Assembly: GCA_963708735.1 (NCBI GenBank)
Contig: CAVPTW010000010.1
Coordinates: forward strand, 62,001 to 126,000
Reading direction: 5' to 3'
Source of the DNA: JAGPUQ01 sp963708735
GTDB lineage: Bacteria > Pseudomonadota > Gammaproteobacteria > Pseudomonadales > Porticoccaceae
DNA: 64,000 bases
The position numbers were made by a program, and so were the translations under genes. Positions 7,867-16,674 of the stretch are shown piece by piece (position 1 is the stretch's first letter; each line of letters starts with the position of its first letter). The notes beneath the pieces were generated by a model that was not told where the DNA came from, did not search any database, and saw only the letters and a list, made by a program, of their open reading frames with translations.

Positions 7867-9723
7867 TCAGGCCGGCGGCACGGTAGGTGAAGTGATCCGG
7901 CCAGCCAGGGACAGCGCCCGCAATTGCGGGTTTTTCTTGTTCTGATGACCCGCCATGCGGCGCAGGATGTCGGCCAGCAGGGCGACCGCGCGCAGGATAT
8001 GGGGGCCCTTGTTGAGCATCACGCAGTCGGCGCGGGCGGAGGCGGCGGCGTCGGTGATCTCCGGGCGTGACAGGGTGCCCTTCTTGGCCAGTGTCTCCAG
8101 CACCTGGGTGGCCCAGATCACGGGGACATGGGCGGCTTCGCACAGCCACAGGATTTCCTCCTGCATTTCCGCCATGCGCTCGCCGCCGATTTCCACCATC
8201 AGATCGCCGCGCGCGATCATCACGCCGAGCGGATGGCGGCCCAGAGTGCCGAGCAGTATTTCGGGCAGGTTTTCCACGCCCCGAGCGGTTTCGATCTTGG
8301 CGATGATGGGCAGGGTGCCAGCCCCGCGTGCCGCGAGCGCTTGCGCCAGCACCTCGACGTCCGCAAGCGATTGCGTGAAGGACAGGCCCACCAGGTCGGC
8401 ATGTTGCGCGACGAAGTCGAGATCGCGGTAATCCTTGGCGGTCAGCGCCGGCAGGTCGAGCCGGGAATCCGGGAAGTTGAGCCCCTTGTCGGCGCGCAGC
8501 TTGTGACCCCGGGGACCGGCGCAAGTGATGGTGATCCGTGCGCCCTCGGCGTCGATCCGGTCGATCACGCCGCCCAGCTTGCCATCATCGATCCAGACCT
8601 CCTCGCCGACGCGCAAATAATCCAGTGCCGCGGGCTCGCAGCAGGAGACCGACGCGGGTTGTGGTGCGCCGCCATCGGTGTCCGGCTGCGCCGGCCGGCC
8701 CGGCGTCGGGTTCCGGGTGAGGATCAGCGAGTCGCCCTCATACAGCCGGATGGCCGCAGCGGTATCCGCCAGGGCCGCGCGCGCCGGCGGCGCCCCGGTG
8801 GTGTGCGGAAACTCGAATTCCGTGGTGTCGTCGATGATGGCGCGCTTTCTGCAATAGGCGGTCAGGACGTTGGCGTCGCTGTTCTCCGCAATCTCCAGTG
8901 TGCGCCGCTTGCCGCGGCGATCCGTGAAAGTGATGCAGTCACCGCCCCGCAATGCCGCAATTACGGCAGCGGTGAAGCCGAGCGCGACCGGCTCGTCGCT
9001 CGCGGCCGGGGAGGGACGACCCGCCACCAGATGCAGGGTTTGGCTCAGGGTCACTGCGCTGGCGGCGATGGGACCGGTGCGCAGCTTGGGACCCGCGAGG
9101 TCCATGAGGATGCGGCACGACTTGTCCTGCGCAGCCGCTGCGGTGCGCACATGGTCGATCATGGCCTGCCATTGCGTGGGGGAGTCGTGAGCGCAATTGA
9201 TGCGCGCGCAATCCATGCCGGCGTACAGCAGACCTTCCACCAGCGTCCGGTCGAGCGCGGCTTCCGTCGGCAGGGTGACCATGATGTGGGATATTCGTGC
9301 GCTCGGGAGGGGCCCGAACAACAGCTCCCGGTTGGCGCGCAGCAGACGCTCTCCGGTGTCGAAGTCGACGGACGCGGCGGCGCGTGTGGCGCTCGGAAGA
9401 TCGAGGACGAGATCCAGCAGGGCGATGACCTGCTCCAGGGTCGCCATGACGTGGGCTTCGCTGCGTCCGAGCGACGATAGCCCCGCGCGCGCCAGGCGCT
9501 CCTGCAAGGGACGCAGATCGCGGCTGCGCAAGGCCAGATAATGCGCAAAGTTCCACAGACTGGGACTTGCCTCGCCGCCATCGCAGTAGCGGGCGACGAT
9601 CGGTTCCGCCTCCGCGAGTACCGCGTTTTGCAGTCCGGCCAGTTCGGTGCGCAGTTTGGCGAGCGTCACGATGTTGAGGGGAGTCGGGTTGACGGAGGTT
9701 GGGTTGAGGGGAGTTGGCGCCAC
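7867..9723 (-). CDS. Pyruvate kinase-family protein with N-terminal helical extension
   Basis: 618 residues. About 130 N-terminal residues (LWNFAHYLALRSRDLRPLQ ... LGRSEAHVMATL) precede a pyruvate-kinase barrel. The barrel keeps MDLAGPKLRTG, the catalytic-lysine segment IIAKIETARGVENL, the metal site ARGDLMVEIG and IWATQVLETL. It lacks the usual C-terminal allosteric domain, and the canonical DxxMLSGETAKG region is replaced by DCVMLNKGPHI. This architecture matches a pyruvate-kinase-like family found in some bacteria and plants rather than PykF/PykA, so activity and regulation may differ. The first residues are encoded by a 15-bp tandem repeat (9673-9717), so translation may begin further in. 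No other pyruvate kinase is in the window. Confidence 0.82.
   Translation of the reverse strand: MAPTPLNPTSVNPTPLNIVTLAKLRTELAGLQNAVLAEAEPIVARYCDGGEASPSLWNFAHYLALRSRDLRPLQERLARAGLSSLGRSEAHVMATLEQVIALLDLVLDLPSATRAAASVDFDTGERLLRANRELLFGPLPSARISHIMVTLPTEAALDRTLVEGLLYAGMDCARINCAHDSPTQWQAMIDHVRTAAAAQDKSCRILMDLAGPKLRTGPIAASAVTLSQTLHLVAGRPSPAASDEPVALGFTAAVIAALRGGDCITFTDRRGKRRTLEIAENSDANVLTAYCRKRAIIDDTTEFEFPHTTGAPPARAALADTAAAIRLYEGDSLILTRNPTPGRPAQPDTDGGAPQPASVSCCEPAALDYLRVGEEVWIDDGKLGGVIDRIDAEGARITITCAGPRGHKLRADKGLNFPDSRLDLPALTAKDYRDLDFVAQHADLVGLSFTQSLADVEVLAQALAARGAGTLPIIAKIETARGVENLPEILLGTLGRHPLGVMIARGDLMVEIGGERMAEMQEEILWLCEAAHVPVIWATQVLETLAKKGTLSRPEITDAAASARADCVMLNKGPHILRAVALLADILRRMAGHQNKKNPQLRALSLAGRITSPTVPPA
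9673..9717. repeat. 15-bp tandem repeat (3 copies) at the 5' end of the pyruvate kinase gene
   Basis: Three adjacent 15-bp units at 9673-9687, 9688-9702 and 9703-9717. Units 1 and 3 share GTTGAGGGGAGT, and unit 2 is GTTGACGGAGGT. On the coding (minus) strand they encode PTPLN-PTSVN-PTPLN just after the start codon. The repeat is in frame, so copy-number change would add or remove five residues without a frameshift. Confidence 0.7.
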
Positions 9724-10108
9724 GGCTCGCTCAGGTTGAAGAATGACAGCTTGCAGCCTGATCTTTCTGTATTACCACCGTGTGTCAGCGTCCCGCGCGG
9801 TTGCTTGCCTTGATCAGTGCATGCGGCAGACGCGGTCGCGGGTAGGGGGTAGCGCAGGGCGTGATGATGTCGTCCGCACCCGGAAGCGTCATGCAAAAGC
9901 GACGGCATGCGGCGTCTCCGTCATCAGGATCAGACCGGGATCTTCGGGCGCCGCCGACTCTAACGGATCTGGTAATGGCATCCGCCCAGGGTGGTGTTTG
10001 CGAGGGATATGGCGTGGCGGTCGCGGCAGGCGCCTGGGTATGGAGGTTGGGCTGGGAACCGGGGGGCATTCCTGTCGATGACGCCGATCCTGCCGGTCTG
10101 AAATCCGG
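9724..10108. other. Intergenic region, no gene recognised
   Basis: 385 bp between the cfa stop and the pyruvate kinase start, both on the minus strand. Open frames exist on both strands but show no conserved motif and no ribosome-binding site. It probably holds the pyruvate kinase promoter; on the minus strand a CTGACA-like -35 near 9783-9788 is followed only by a poor -10. No strong hairpin or repeat was seen. Confidence 0.4.
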
Positions 10109-11245
10109 TCAGCGCACCGAGCGGTAACCCCCCGTCCGGTCCGGCCGCGACAACACCAGTTGCCATAACTGCATGTGGCGCGCGCGGAAAGCTCCGGCGC
10201 ACAACATCAGGTAATAGCGCCACATACGGTAGAAGCGCTGGCCGTACCCGGGGGCGAGTTCCGGCCAGGCCAGTTCAAAGTTGTGCTTCCAGGCCATCAG
10301 GGTGGGATCGTAATCGGGGCCGAAGTTATGCCAGTCCTCGATCACCAGCAGTCCTTCGCTGGCGCGGCCGAGCTGAGCTGCCGACGGCAGCTGGCCGTCC
10401 GGGAAGATGTATTTGTCGAGCCACGGATCGTTGCCGCGGCTGCTTTCCAGGCTGCCAATGGTGTGCAGCAGCATGAGGCCGTCCGGTTGCAGGCAGCGCG
10501 CGGCGATGCGCATGAAGGTGCGGTAGTTGCGGACTCCCACGTGCTCGAACATGCCGATGGATACGATGCGATCCGCGGGCATAGCGAAACCCTGGTTGCC
10601 CAGATCGCGATAGTCGCGCAGCTCGATGGTGACCGGCAGGCCCCGGCACAGGTCCCGGGCATAGTTGGCCTGCTCCCGCGACAGGGTAATGCCGGTGACC
10701 TCGACGCCGTAGTGCTCGGCCGCGTAGCGGGCGAAGCCGCCCCAGCCGCAGCCGATATCCACCACTTTCAGGCCCGGGCGAAGTTCCAGCTTGCGGCAGA
10801 CGAGATCGAGCTTGTTGCGTTGCGCCTGTGCCAGATCGTCCGCGTTTGCCCAGTAGGCGCAGGAATAGTTCATCAGCGGGTCCAGCATGCGACGGAACAG
10901 CTCATTGCCGGTGTCGTAGTGGGCGGCGACGGCACGGCGCGCCCGCATCCGGCCCTGCAGGTTCCACAGATACGCAATGGTGGTGTGGACGCGTTCCCGG
11001 GGGCCCGGCGACAGCTGCTGCTGCGCGCGCTCCGCCAGGATGCGGGCGATGGTTTCGTCCACCGCCTCGGCGTCCCACCAGCCGTCCATGTAGGCTTCGC
11101 CGAGGCCCAGAGAGCCGTGCCGGACAATGCGCGGGTAGAGCGCGGGGTTGTGGACCCGCATGTCGTGGTGCGCGGACCCATCGATCGCGATGCCGGCGCG
11201 TTCGAGCAGCGTGCGTACCAGTCGTTCAGCGCGTGTTCGGGCCAT
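10109..11245 (-). CDS. cfa: Cyclopropane-fatty-acyl-phospholipid synthase
   Basis: SAM-dependent enzyme that adds a methylene bridge across cis double bonds of membrane phospholipid acyl chains. 378 residues, typical of E. coli Cfa (382). Visible: N-terminal lid domain (SLGLGEAYMDGWWDAEAVDE, about 45-64), HYDTGNELF (109-117), MNYSCAYW with the conserved cysteine C129, the SAM-binding VVDIGCGWGGFARYAAEHYG from residue 161, and SIGMFEHVG. The ATG start at 11245 gives MARTRAERLV. It stands alone and is divergent from purE across about 290 bp. Confidence 0.95.
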   Translation of the reverse strand: MARTRAERLVRTLLERAGIAIDGSAHHDMRVHNPALYPRIVRHGSLGLGEAYMDGWWDAEAVDETIARILAERAQQQLSPGPRERVHTTIAYLWNLQGRMRARRAVAAHYDTGNELFRRMLDPLMNYSCAYWANADDLAQAQRNKLDLVCRKLELRPGLKVVDIGCGWGGFARYAAEHYGVEVTGITLSREQANYARDLCRGLPVTIELRDYRDLGNQGFAMPADRIVSIGMFEHVGVRNYRTFMRIAARCLQPDGLMLLHTIGSLESSRGNDPWLDKYIFPDGQLPSAAQLGRASEGLLVIEDWHNFGPDYDPTLMAWKHNFELAWPELAPGYGQRFYRMWRYYLMLCAGAFRARHMQLWQLVLSRPDRTGGYRSVR

Positions 11246-11537
11246 CGTGGACTCCTTGGCGGCGCGTACGGGTCGAGTATAGGGCGGACGTTTTCAAGCT
11301 GGCAATTCGCACCCCAGGCGGAGTCCTGACTTGAGTGGTCGGGCAGGGTAGAATTCCGTCCCGGACCCAATGGCCCCAGGCGGATCTGGCATTCCCGGCG
11401 CCCGGGGCGGTCGAATTTCCCGCTCACCCTGCGCCGGCTATCCGGCCCCGAACGGACCCTTCTTCCATGGACTATCTGCCGACGCCGGTGCTCGCGCTGA
11501 TTGCCGCAAATCCGTTTACCCTCACGGGACCGCGCTG

Positions 11538-12056
11538 GTGACCGTCCGGCGCAAGGCGCGGCCGCCGCTGGTCGGCGTGATCATGGGATCGCAGTCGGAC
11601 TGGGAGACGCTGAGCCACACGGCCGCCACACTCGAAGAACTGGACATCCCCCACGAAGTGGAAGTCATCTCGGCGCACCGAACCCCGGACAGGCTGTTTG
11701 AATACGCCGCCGCGGCGCAGGCGCGCGGGCTTGAGGTGATCATCGCGGGCGCCGGCGGCGCCGCCCATCTGCCGGGTATGGCGGCGGCCAAAACGGCGCT
11801 GCCGGTATTCGGCGTACCGGTGCAGTCGCGGGTGCTGAACGGCGTCGACTCGCTGCTTTCCATCGTGCAGATGCCCGCCGGGATACCCGTGGGCACGCTC
11901 GCCATCGGCCGCGCCGGCGCGATCAACGCCGCCCTGCTGGCGGCCGCCATGCTGGCCAACAAGTATCCCCGTATCCGCAAGGTATTGGCCGCGTACCGCG
12001 CCGCGCAGACCGAGCGCGTGCTGGCGAGCCCCGATCCGCGAGTCGTTCAGCCGTGA
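11538..12056 (+). CDS. purE: N5-carboxyaminoimidazole ribonucleotide mutase
   Basis: Class I PurE converts N5-CAIR to CAIR in de novo purine synthesis. From the GTG at 11538 the product is 172 residues, close to the usual ~165. It has the substrate-binding GVIMGSQSDWETL near residue 13, ISAHRTPDRL with the catalytic histidine, AGAGGAAHLPGMAAAKT and PVQSRVLNGVDSLLSIVQMP. The frame stays open upstream to 11370, but that part shows no conservation. The GTG overlaps the stop of a 24-codon reading frame (11467-11541) in a GTGA arrangement. The stop codon overlaps the purK start. Confidence 0.93.
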   Translation: MTVRRKARPPLVGVIMGSQSDWETLSHTAATLEELDIPHEVEVISAHRTPDRLFEYAAAAQARGLEVIIAGAGGAAHLPGMAAAKTALPVFGVPVQSRVLNGVDSLLSIVQMPAGIPVGTLAIGRAGAINAALLAAAMLANKYPRIRKVLAAYRAAQTERVLASPDPRVVQP

Positions 12057-13114
12057 TCGTCGGCGTCATCGGCGGCGGGCAGTTGGCGCGCATGCTGGCC
12101 ATGGCCGGGCATCCCTGGGCGCACCGCTTTGTGTTTCTCGACCCGGCGCCCGATGCCTGTGCCGGGCCGCTGGGAGAGCTCATCACCGCGCCCTACGACT
12201 GCGAGCGCTCCCTGCTCCAGCTCGCCGAGCAGGCCGATGTGGTCACCTTCGATTTCGAGAACGTCCCGGCGCGCAGCCTCGCATTCCTGGCCGGTAGGGT
12301 GCCGGTCTATCCGGGTGCGCGCGCACTCGGCGTCGCGCAGGACCGCCTCCATGAAAAAGCCCTGTTCCACGAATTGGGCATGGCCACGGCGGACTTCGTT
12401 GCCGTCGCCGGCGCCGCTGAGTTACCGGGCGCGGTGGCCGAGCTGGGGCTGCCGGCGGTACTGAAAACCCGCTCCCAAGGCTACGACGGCAAGGGCCAGT
12501 GGCTACTGCGCGCAGCGGCAGATGTCGCGGCGGCCGGACGCGCGCTGGGCGATCAGCCCGCATTGCTGGAAAGACTGGTGCCCTTCGATAGGGAAGTGTC
12601 CCTGATCGCCGCGCGCGGCCGCGATGGCACCGTCGCCTGTTATCCCCTGTCCGAGAACACCCATCGCGACGGCATGCTCCACACCACGCTGTGCCGCCCC
12701 GGCGATGCCATGCAGGCCGTGGCCGAGGCGCAGACCCACCGACTGCTGGACGCGCTTGACTATGTGGGCGTGCTGGCGGTGGAATTTTTCCAGGTGGGTG
12801 GCGAACTGCTCGCCAACGAATTCGCGCCCCGGGTCCACAACTCCGGGCATTGGACCATCGAGGGCGCCGAGACCAGTCAGTTCGAAAACCACCTGCGTGC
12901 CATTCTGGGACTACCCCTCGGCAGCACCCGCGCGCGCGGACCCCACGCCATGCTGAACCTGATCGGCGCGGTTCCCGCCGCGGCCCGGGTGCTGGCGATT
13001 CCCGGTGCGCACCTGCACGACTACGGCAAGGAGCCGCGACCCGGGCGCAAGGTGGGCCATGTCACCATGGCGTGCCCGCAGCAGGCGCTGCCGCCGGAGT
13101 TGCTGGCGCTGTGA
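12053..13114 (+). CDS. purK: N5-carboxyaminoimidazole ribonucleotide synthase
   Basis: ATP-grasp enzyme that carboxylates AIR to N5-CAIR with ATP and bicarbonate, supplying PurE. 353 residues. Visible: VGVIGGGQLARMLAMAG at the N-terminus, VVTFDFENVP, the ATP-binding lysine segment LKTRSQGYDGKGQW, EVSLIAARG, NEFAPRVHNSGHWTIEGAETSQFENHLRAI and the C-terminal HDYGKEPRPGRKVGH. The GTG start overlaps the purE TGA in a GTGA, so the two genes are translationally coupled. Confidence 0.96.
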   Translation: MIVGVIGGGQLARMLAMAGHPWAHRFVFLDPAPDACAGPLGELITAPYDCERSLLQLAEQADVVTFDFENVPARSLAFLAGRVPVYPGARALGVAQDRLHEKALFHELGMATADFVAVAGAAELPGAVAELGLPAVLKTRSQGYDGKGQWLLRAAADVAAAGRALGDQPALLERLVPFDREVSLIAARGRDGTVACYPLSENTHRDGMLHTTLCRPGDAMQAVAEAQTHRLLDALDYVGVLAVEFFQVGGELLANEFAPRVHNSGHWTIEGAETSQFENHLRAILGLPLGSTRARGPHAMLNLIGAVPAAARVLAIPGAHLHDYGKEPRPGRKVGHVTMACPQQALPPELLAL

Positions 13115-13190
13115 CCGCTGTGAGGACCGGCGGCCACTTTCGATCCAGGCCAGGTGCGTGCTTCAGGTCGGGTGGCGGGAGTCCTGAGCA

Positions 13191-14207
13191 ATGAAATTCG
13201 GTGTCCTGCAATTCTTCAGCTGGCCGGGCCGGCGCATTCCGTTGGCGACCGTGTATCAGCGCGCCCTCGAACGCATCGACATCATGGACCGCAGCGGCTA
13301 CGACTGCGTCTGGCTCGCCGAGCATCACTTCACTACCTACAGCGTCTGTCCCTCGGTTCACCTGATGGCCATGCATGTGGCGGACCGCACGCGCAATCTG
13401 CGCATCGGCACCGGCGTTTCCCTCGCCGCGCTCTATCACCCGTTGCGGCTGGCCGAGGAAGTCGCGCTGCTCGACGTGCTGAGCGGCGGACGCATCAACT
13501 GGGGCGCCGGCCGCGGCTTCGATCCGGGCGAGTTCCGTGCCTTTGATGTGCCGGAGCCGGAGAGTCAGGAGCGCTTTCGCGAAGCGGTGGATATCGTGGT
13601 CGCCGCCTGGCGCGATGAACGCCTGAACTGGTCCGGCCGGCACTGGCAGTTCAGCGATGTCGAGGTGCTGCCCAAACCGCACCAGCAGCCGCATCCGCCG
13701 CTGTGGGTGGCGGCCTCGTCGCCGCCGGCCATCGAATGGGCCGCGAGCCGGGGCTACTCCATCATGCTCGACCCCCATTGCAGCCTGAGGGATCTCGGCC
13801 TCAAACGCGAACTCTACCGCCGCGAGCTGGCGCGCCATGGGCATTCGTTCGCGGGGCGCGATCTGCCCATGGCGCGGTTGATCGCGGTGGCGGAAACCGC
13901 CGCCGAAGCGCGCCGCATCGCCGAACAGGGCGCCGCCTGGACGGTGAGTGCCTATGCCAACAAGGACAATGCGGGCAAGGCGATCAGCGCCGGGCTGTTG
14001 TCGCCGCCGGAAGACATCGCCGGTGGGGATGCCGCCGCGGTGGAGCGCTATGTTCGCGAGGTGATGATCCACGGCACTCCCGAACAAGTCGTCGACCAAA
14101 TCCGCGCGCTGCAAACGGACATCGGACTCGACTACCTGCTGTGCGCGCCCGTCAGTCACACCGCCTTCACGCTGTTCACCGAGCAGGTCCTGCCGAAATT
14201 TCTGTAG
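13191..14207 (+). CDS. Luciferase-like (LLM class) flavin-dependent oxidoreductase
   Basis: 338 residues of the bacterial luciferase-like monooxygenase superfamily, which uses FMNH2 or F420. It begins MKFGVLQFFSWPG, with DCVWLAEHHFTTY, NLRIGTGVSLAALYHPLRLAEEVALLDVLSGGRINWGAGRGF, PHPPLWVAASSP and a C-terminal IHGTPEQVVDQI segment. EHH and GRGF are typical of the FMN-using branch. The ATG is preceded by GGGAG. Substrate unknown. A second, more F420-type member is at 33656; the two are only distantly similar. Confidence 0.85.
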   Translation: MKFGVLQFFSWPGRRIPLATVYQRALERIDIMDRSGYDCVWLAEHHFTTYSVCPSVHLMAMHVADRTRNLRIGTGVSLAALYHPLRLAEEVALLDVLSGGRINWGAGRGFDPGEFRAFDVPEPESQERFREAVDIVVAAWRDERLNWSGRHWQFSDVEVLPKPHQQPHPPLWVAASSPPAIEWAASRGYSIMLDPHCSLRDLGLKRELYRRELARHGHSFAGRDLPMARLIAVAETAAEARRIAEQGAAWTVSAYANKDNAGKAISAGLLSPPEDIAGGDAAAVERYVREVMIHGTPEQVVDQIRALQTDIGLDYLLCAPVSHTAFTLFTEQVLPKFL

Positions 14208-14383
14208 CGCGTCGGTCGCGCGCCGCGCATTTTTTGAGTCAACCCGGCAGTCCGCCTGACCAGGCGATGATAGGATTCCCGGCCAGCGACGCCCGCGTCA
14301 CGGCGGGCGCCGGGTGGATGTCGCGCCGGTCCGGGTTGCCCCGCGCCATACTTGGATGTTTGCCGAACACAAGGAACCAAATC

Positions 14384-16126
14384 ATGCCCATTACCCGAAG
14401 CATTCTGTTGTCGCTTGCCTTGGCGGCAGCGTTGGCGATGACGGGCTGTGGCCGCCAGGACAAGGACACGCCGCTTGCCTTTGTGCCCGCCGACACCGCT
14501 TATGTCTTCGCCGATCTCAAACCGCTTCCCGAGGCCATTTCCCGGGCCTGGTTTGATCGGCTCAAGCCGCTGAACGCAGCGCTCGGCGAAAGCGTGGCGG
14601 CTCTGCGCGCGGAGCTGGCCGCGCATCCGGACGCGAGCGCGGAAAAACTGCTCGCCATGATGACGCTGGCTGAGGGCCGGTTGAGCATCGAGGGTATCGA
14701 GAAAATGGGCATTCACCGCGATGCCCTGGGCGCTTTTTACGGCGTGAATCTGCTGCCGGTGCTGCGCATCGAACTGGCGGATCCCGACGCTTTCCGCGCA
14801 TTCATTGCCGATCTCGAAAAGCAGCGCGGCAGCCCCTTGCCGGTGGCGGAGATCGACGGCCACCCATACTGGCGCGTGGAACTGCAAGCCGGGATGCCCG
14901 CGCTTGTCGTCGCCATTCTGGACAAGCATCTGGTGGCGACGCTGGATGTCGGCGCCAAGGGACCGGCGCTGGCCGAGCAGCTCGGGTTGAAGCGCCCCGC
15001 ACACAGCCTGCTCGCAAGCGGCGAACTGGCCCAGCTCAACCGTGACTACGGTTTCGGGCCGCACGGCACCTTTCTGATCGACAACAAGCGCCTTGCCGGT
15101 GCCCTCGTGGCCGGGGAGGGCAGGGATGCCGGGTTCACCAGCCTCCTTGCCGCACGGGGCAAAACGCTGTCGCCCGCCTGTCGCCGCGAACTGGCCGGTT
15201 TTGCCGACGCCGTGCCGCGTGTCGTCGGTGGCTATGACAAGCTTGAGGCGAAGGCCATGGCAATGACCTCCGTCGTCGAACTGCGCCCCGATCTGCTTCA
15301 GGGTCTGCTGCCGGTTCCCGCACCTGTGGCGGGTCTGGGCGGCGCCGGGGATGGCAACGGCATGGATTTCGGCTTTGGTGCAAAGCTCGACAAGCTGGCG
15401 GAATTTCTGCAAGCGCGCGCGACGGCCATCAACGCGACACCCTATCAGTGCGAATGGTTCGCCGCGCTGAACACCGGCTCCGGCGCCTTTGCCCAGCAGA
15501 TCGCTGGACTCTATATGGCCGCCGGCTGGTTCAGTGGTGCCCGCGTGGCCCTGACCGACCTGAAGTGGGCCGTGGACAAACCGGAAGTGGTCGAAGCCAC
15601 GCTGGTCATCGCCTCGCCCAATCCCGCCGGATTGATCGGCATGGCGCAGGGCTTCGTGCCCCAGCTCGCTGGACTGAATCTGAGCCCCACCGCGGCGCCG
15701 CAGCCCATCGATCTTGGGCCGCTGGTTGGGGGCGCCTTGCCGGCGGCTTCGCGCACGGCCTTCGTTGCCGTGCGCGAAGCCGGGATCGGTATCGGGGTCG
15801 GTGCCAACGCGAAGCAGTCGGTAGTGGAACATTTGACGGCACAAGCCTCCGCGCCACCACCGTTGATACACCTGGGCTACGATGGCGCGATTCACAGTCT
15901 GTTGATGCGCAAGCTGGAGGAGATGACGCAGTCGCTAAGCACGGCGGCGCGCAGGGCCGAGGCCAGCGCCCACCCCGGCAGTGCTCCCGGCCCCGACGTG
16001 GATAAAGCGACGGCCCCGTTGCGGACCGCGTTGAACAATCTTTCGGCGGGTATCGATCGGGCATCAACCGACGTCATCGTCACCGAGCGCGGCCTGGAAA
16101 TACATCAGCAGATGTCGCTGAACTAG
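14384..16126 (+). CDS. Putative lipoprotein of unknown function
   Basis: 580 residues from the ATG at 14384, with AAGGAA upstream. A clear signal peptide (ITRSILLSLALAAALAMTGC) ends in a lipobox-like MTGC, so the mature protein is probably lipidated at C23. The mature part opens with a FVPADTAYVFADLKPLPEAI motif like those in DUF3352-type periplasmic proteins of unknown function. Internal repeats of the style of two DUF3352 lobes are possible but unproven. It sits 22 nt before the NfeD gene and shares its strand, so it may act with the NfeD/QmcA membrane pair. No enzymatic motif recognised. Confidence 0.7.
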   Translation: MPITRSILLSLALAAALAMTGCGRQDKDTPLAFVPADTAYVFADLKPLPEAISRAWFDRLKPLNAALGESVAALRAELAAHPDASAEKLLAMMTLAEGRLSIEGIEKMGIHRDALGAFYGVNLLPVLRIELADPDAFRAFIADLEKQRGSPLPVAEIDGHPYWRVELQAGMPALVVAILDKHLVATLDVGAKGPALAEQLGLKRPAHSLLASGELAQLNRDYGFGPHGTFLIDNKRLAGALVAGEGRDAGFTSLLAARGKTLSPACRRELAGFADAVPRVVGGYDKLEAKAMAMTSVVELRPDLLQGLLPVPAPVAGLGGAGDGNGMDFGFGAKLDKLAEFLQARATAINATPYQCEWFAALNTGSGAFAQQIAGLYMAAGWFSGARVALTDLKWAVDKPEVVEATLVIASPNPAGLIGMAQGFVPQLAGLNLSPTAAPQPIDLGPLVGGALPAASRTAFVAVREAGIGIGVGANAKQSVVEHLTAQASAPPPLIHLGYDGAIHSLLMRKLEEMTQSLSTAARRAEASAHPGSAPGPDVDKATAPLRTALNNLSAGIDRASTDVIVTERGLEIHQQMSLN

Positions 16127-16148
16127 CGATTTCACGGAGAGAATTTTC

Positions 16149-16604
16149 ATGTTGTCACAGATGCTCTACTGGCACTGGCTGGTGTTCGGCGTCGCGCTGA
16201 TGGTGCTGGAGATTTTCCTGGCGAGCTTCGTGGTGCTCTGGTTCGGTGTCGGCGCGATAATCGTCGGGCTCAGCCAGTGGCTGTTCCCGGCACTGCCCGT
16301 TGCAGCGCAGTTGCTGATCTGGCTGCTCGCTTCGAGCGCGATGGCGGTGGGGTGGTTTCGGTGCATCAAGCCGCGCATGCCGGACAAGACCACGGCGGGT
16401 GTCGCCCGCGAGTCGTTGATCGGCGAATCCGGACAGGTGATCAAGGTGCCGGTGAATGGCGGCCGCGGCAGGGTACGGTTCAGTGTCCCGGTGCTGGGCA
16501 GCGACGAATGGGAGTTCATCTGCGAGGAACCGGTTGCCCTCGGGGATCGCGTCCGGATTCGGGAGTTTTCCGGCAATACCCTGATCGTTGCCAGGGTGCG
16601 CTGA
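16149..16604 (+). CDS. NfeD family membrane protein
   Basis: 151 residues. Three hydrophobic segments (about 9-28, 32-50, 52-70) are followed by a soluble C-terminal OB-like domain with LIGESGQVIKVPVNGGRGRVRF and the ending GDRVRIREFSGNTLIVAR, characteristic of short NfeD proteins. These are almost always encoded next to SPFH/stomatin proteins and are thought to organise membrane microdomains. Here the partner follows 70 nt downstream. The ATG has GGAGAG at good spacing. Confidence 0.9.
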   Translation: MLSQMLYWHWLVFGVALMVLEIFLASFVVLWFGVGAIIVGLSQWLFPALPVAAQLLIWLLASSAMAVGWFRCIKPRMPDKTTAGVARESLIGESGQVIKVPVNGGRGRVRFSVPVLGSDEWEFICEEPVALGDRVRIREFSGNTLIVARVR

Positions 16605-16674
16605 TTCCGGCGACCGGTCCGTGGGCAACGTCTTCCACAACTGAAATCTTCACCGCTCAAGAAGGAGTCTCGTC

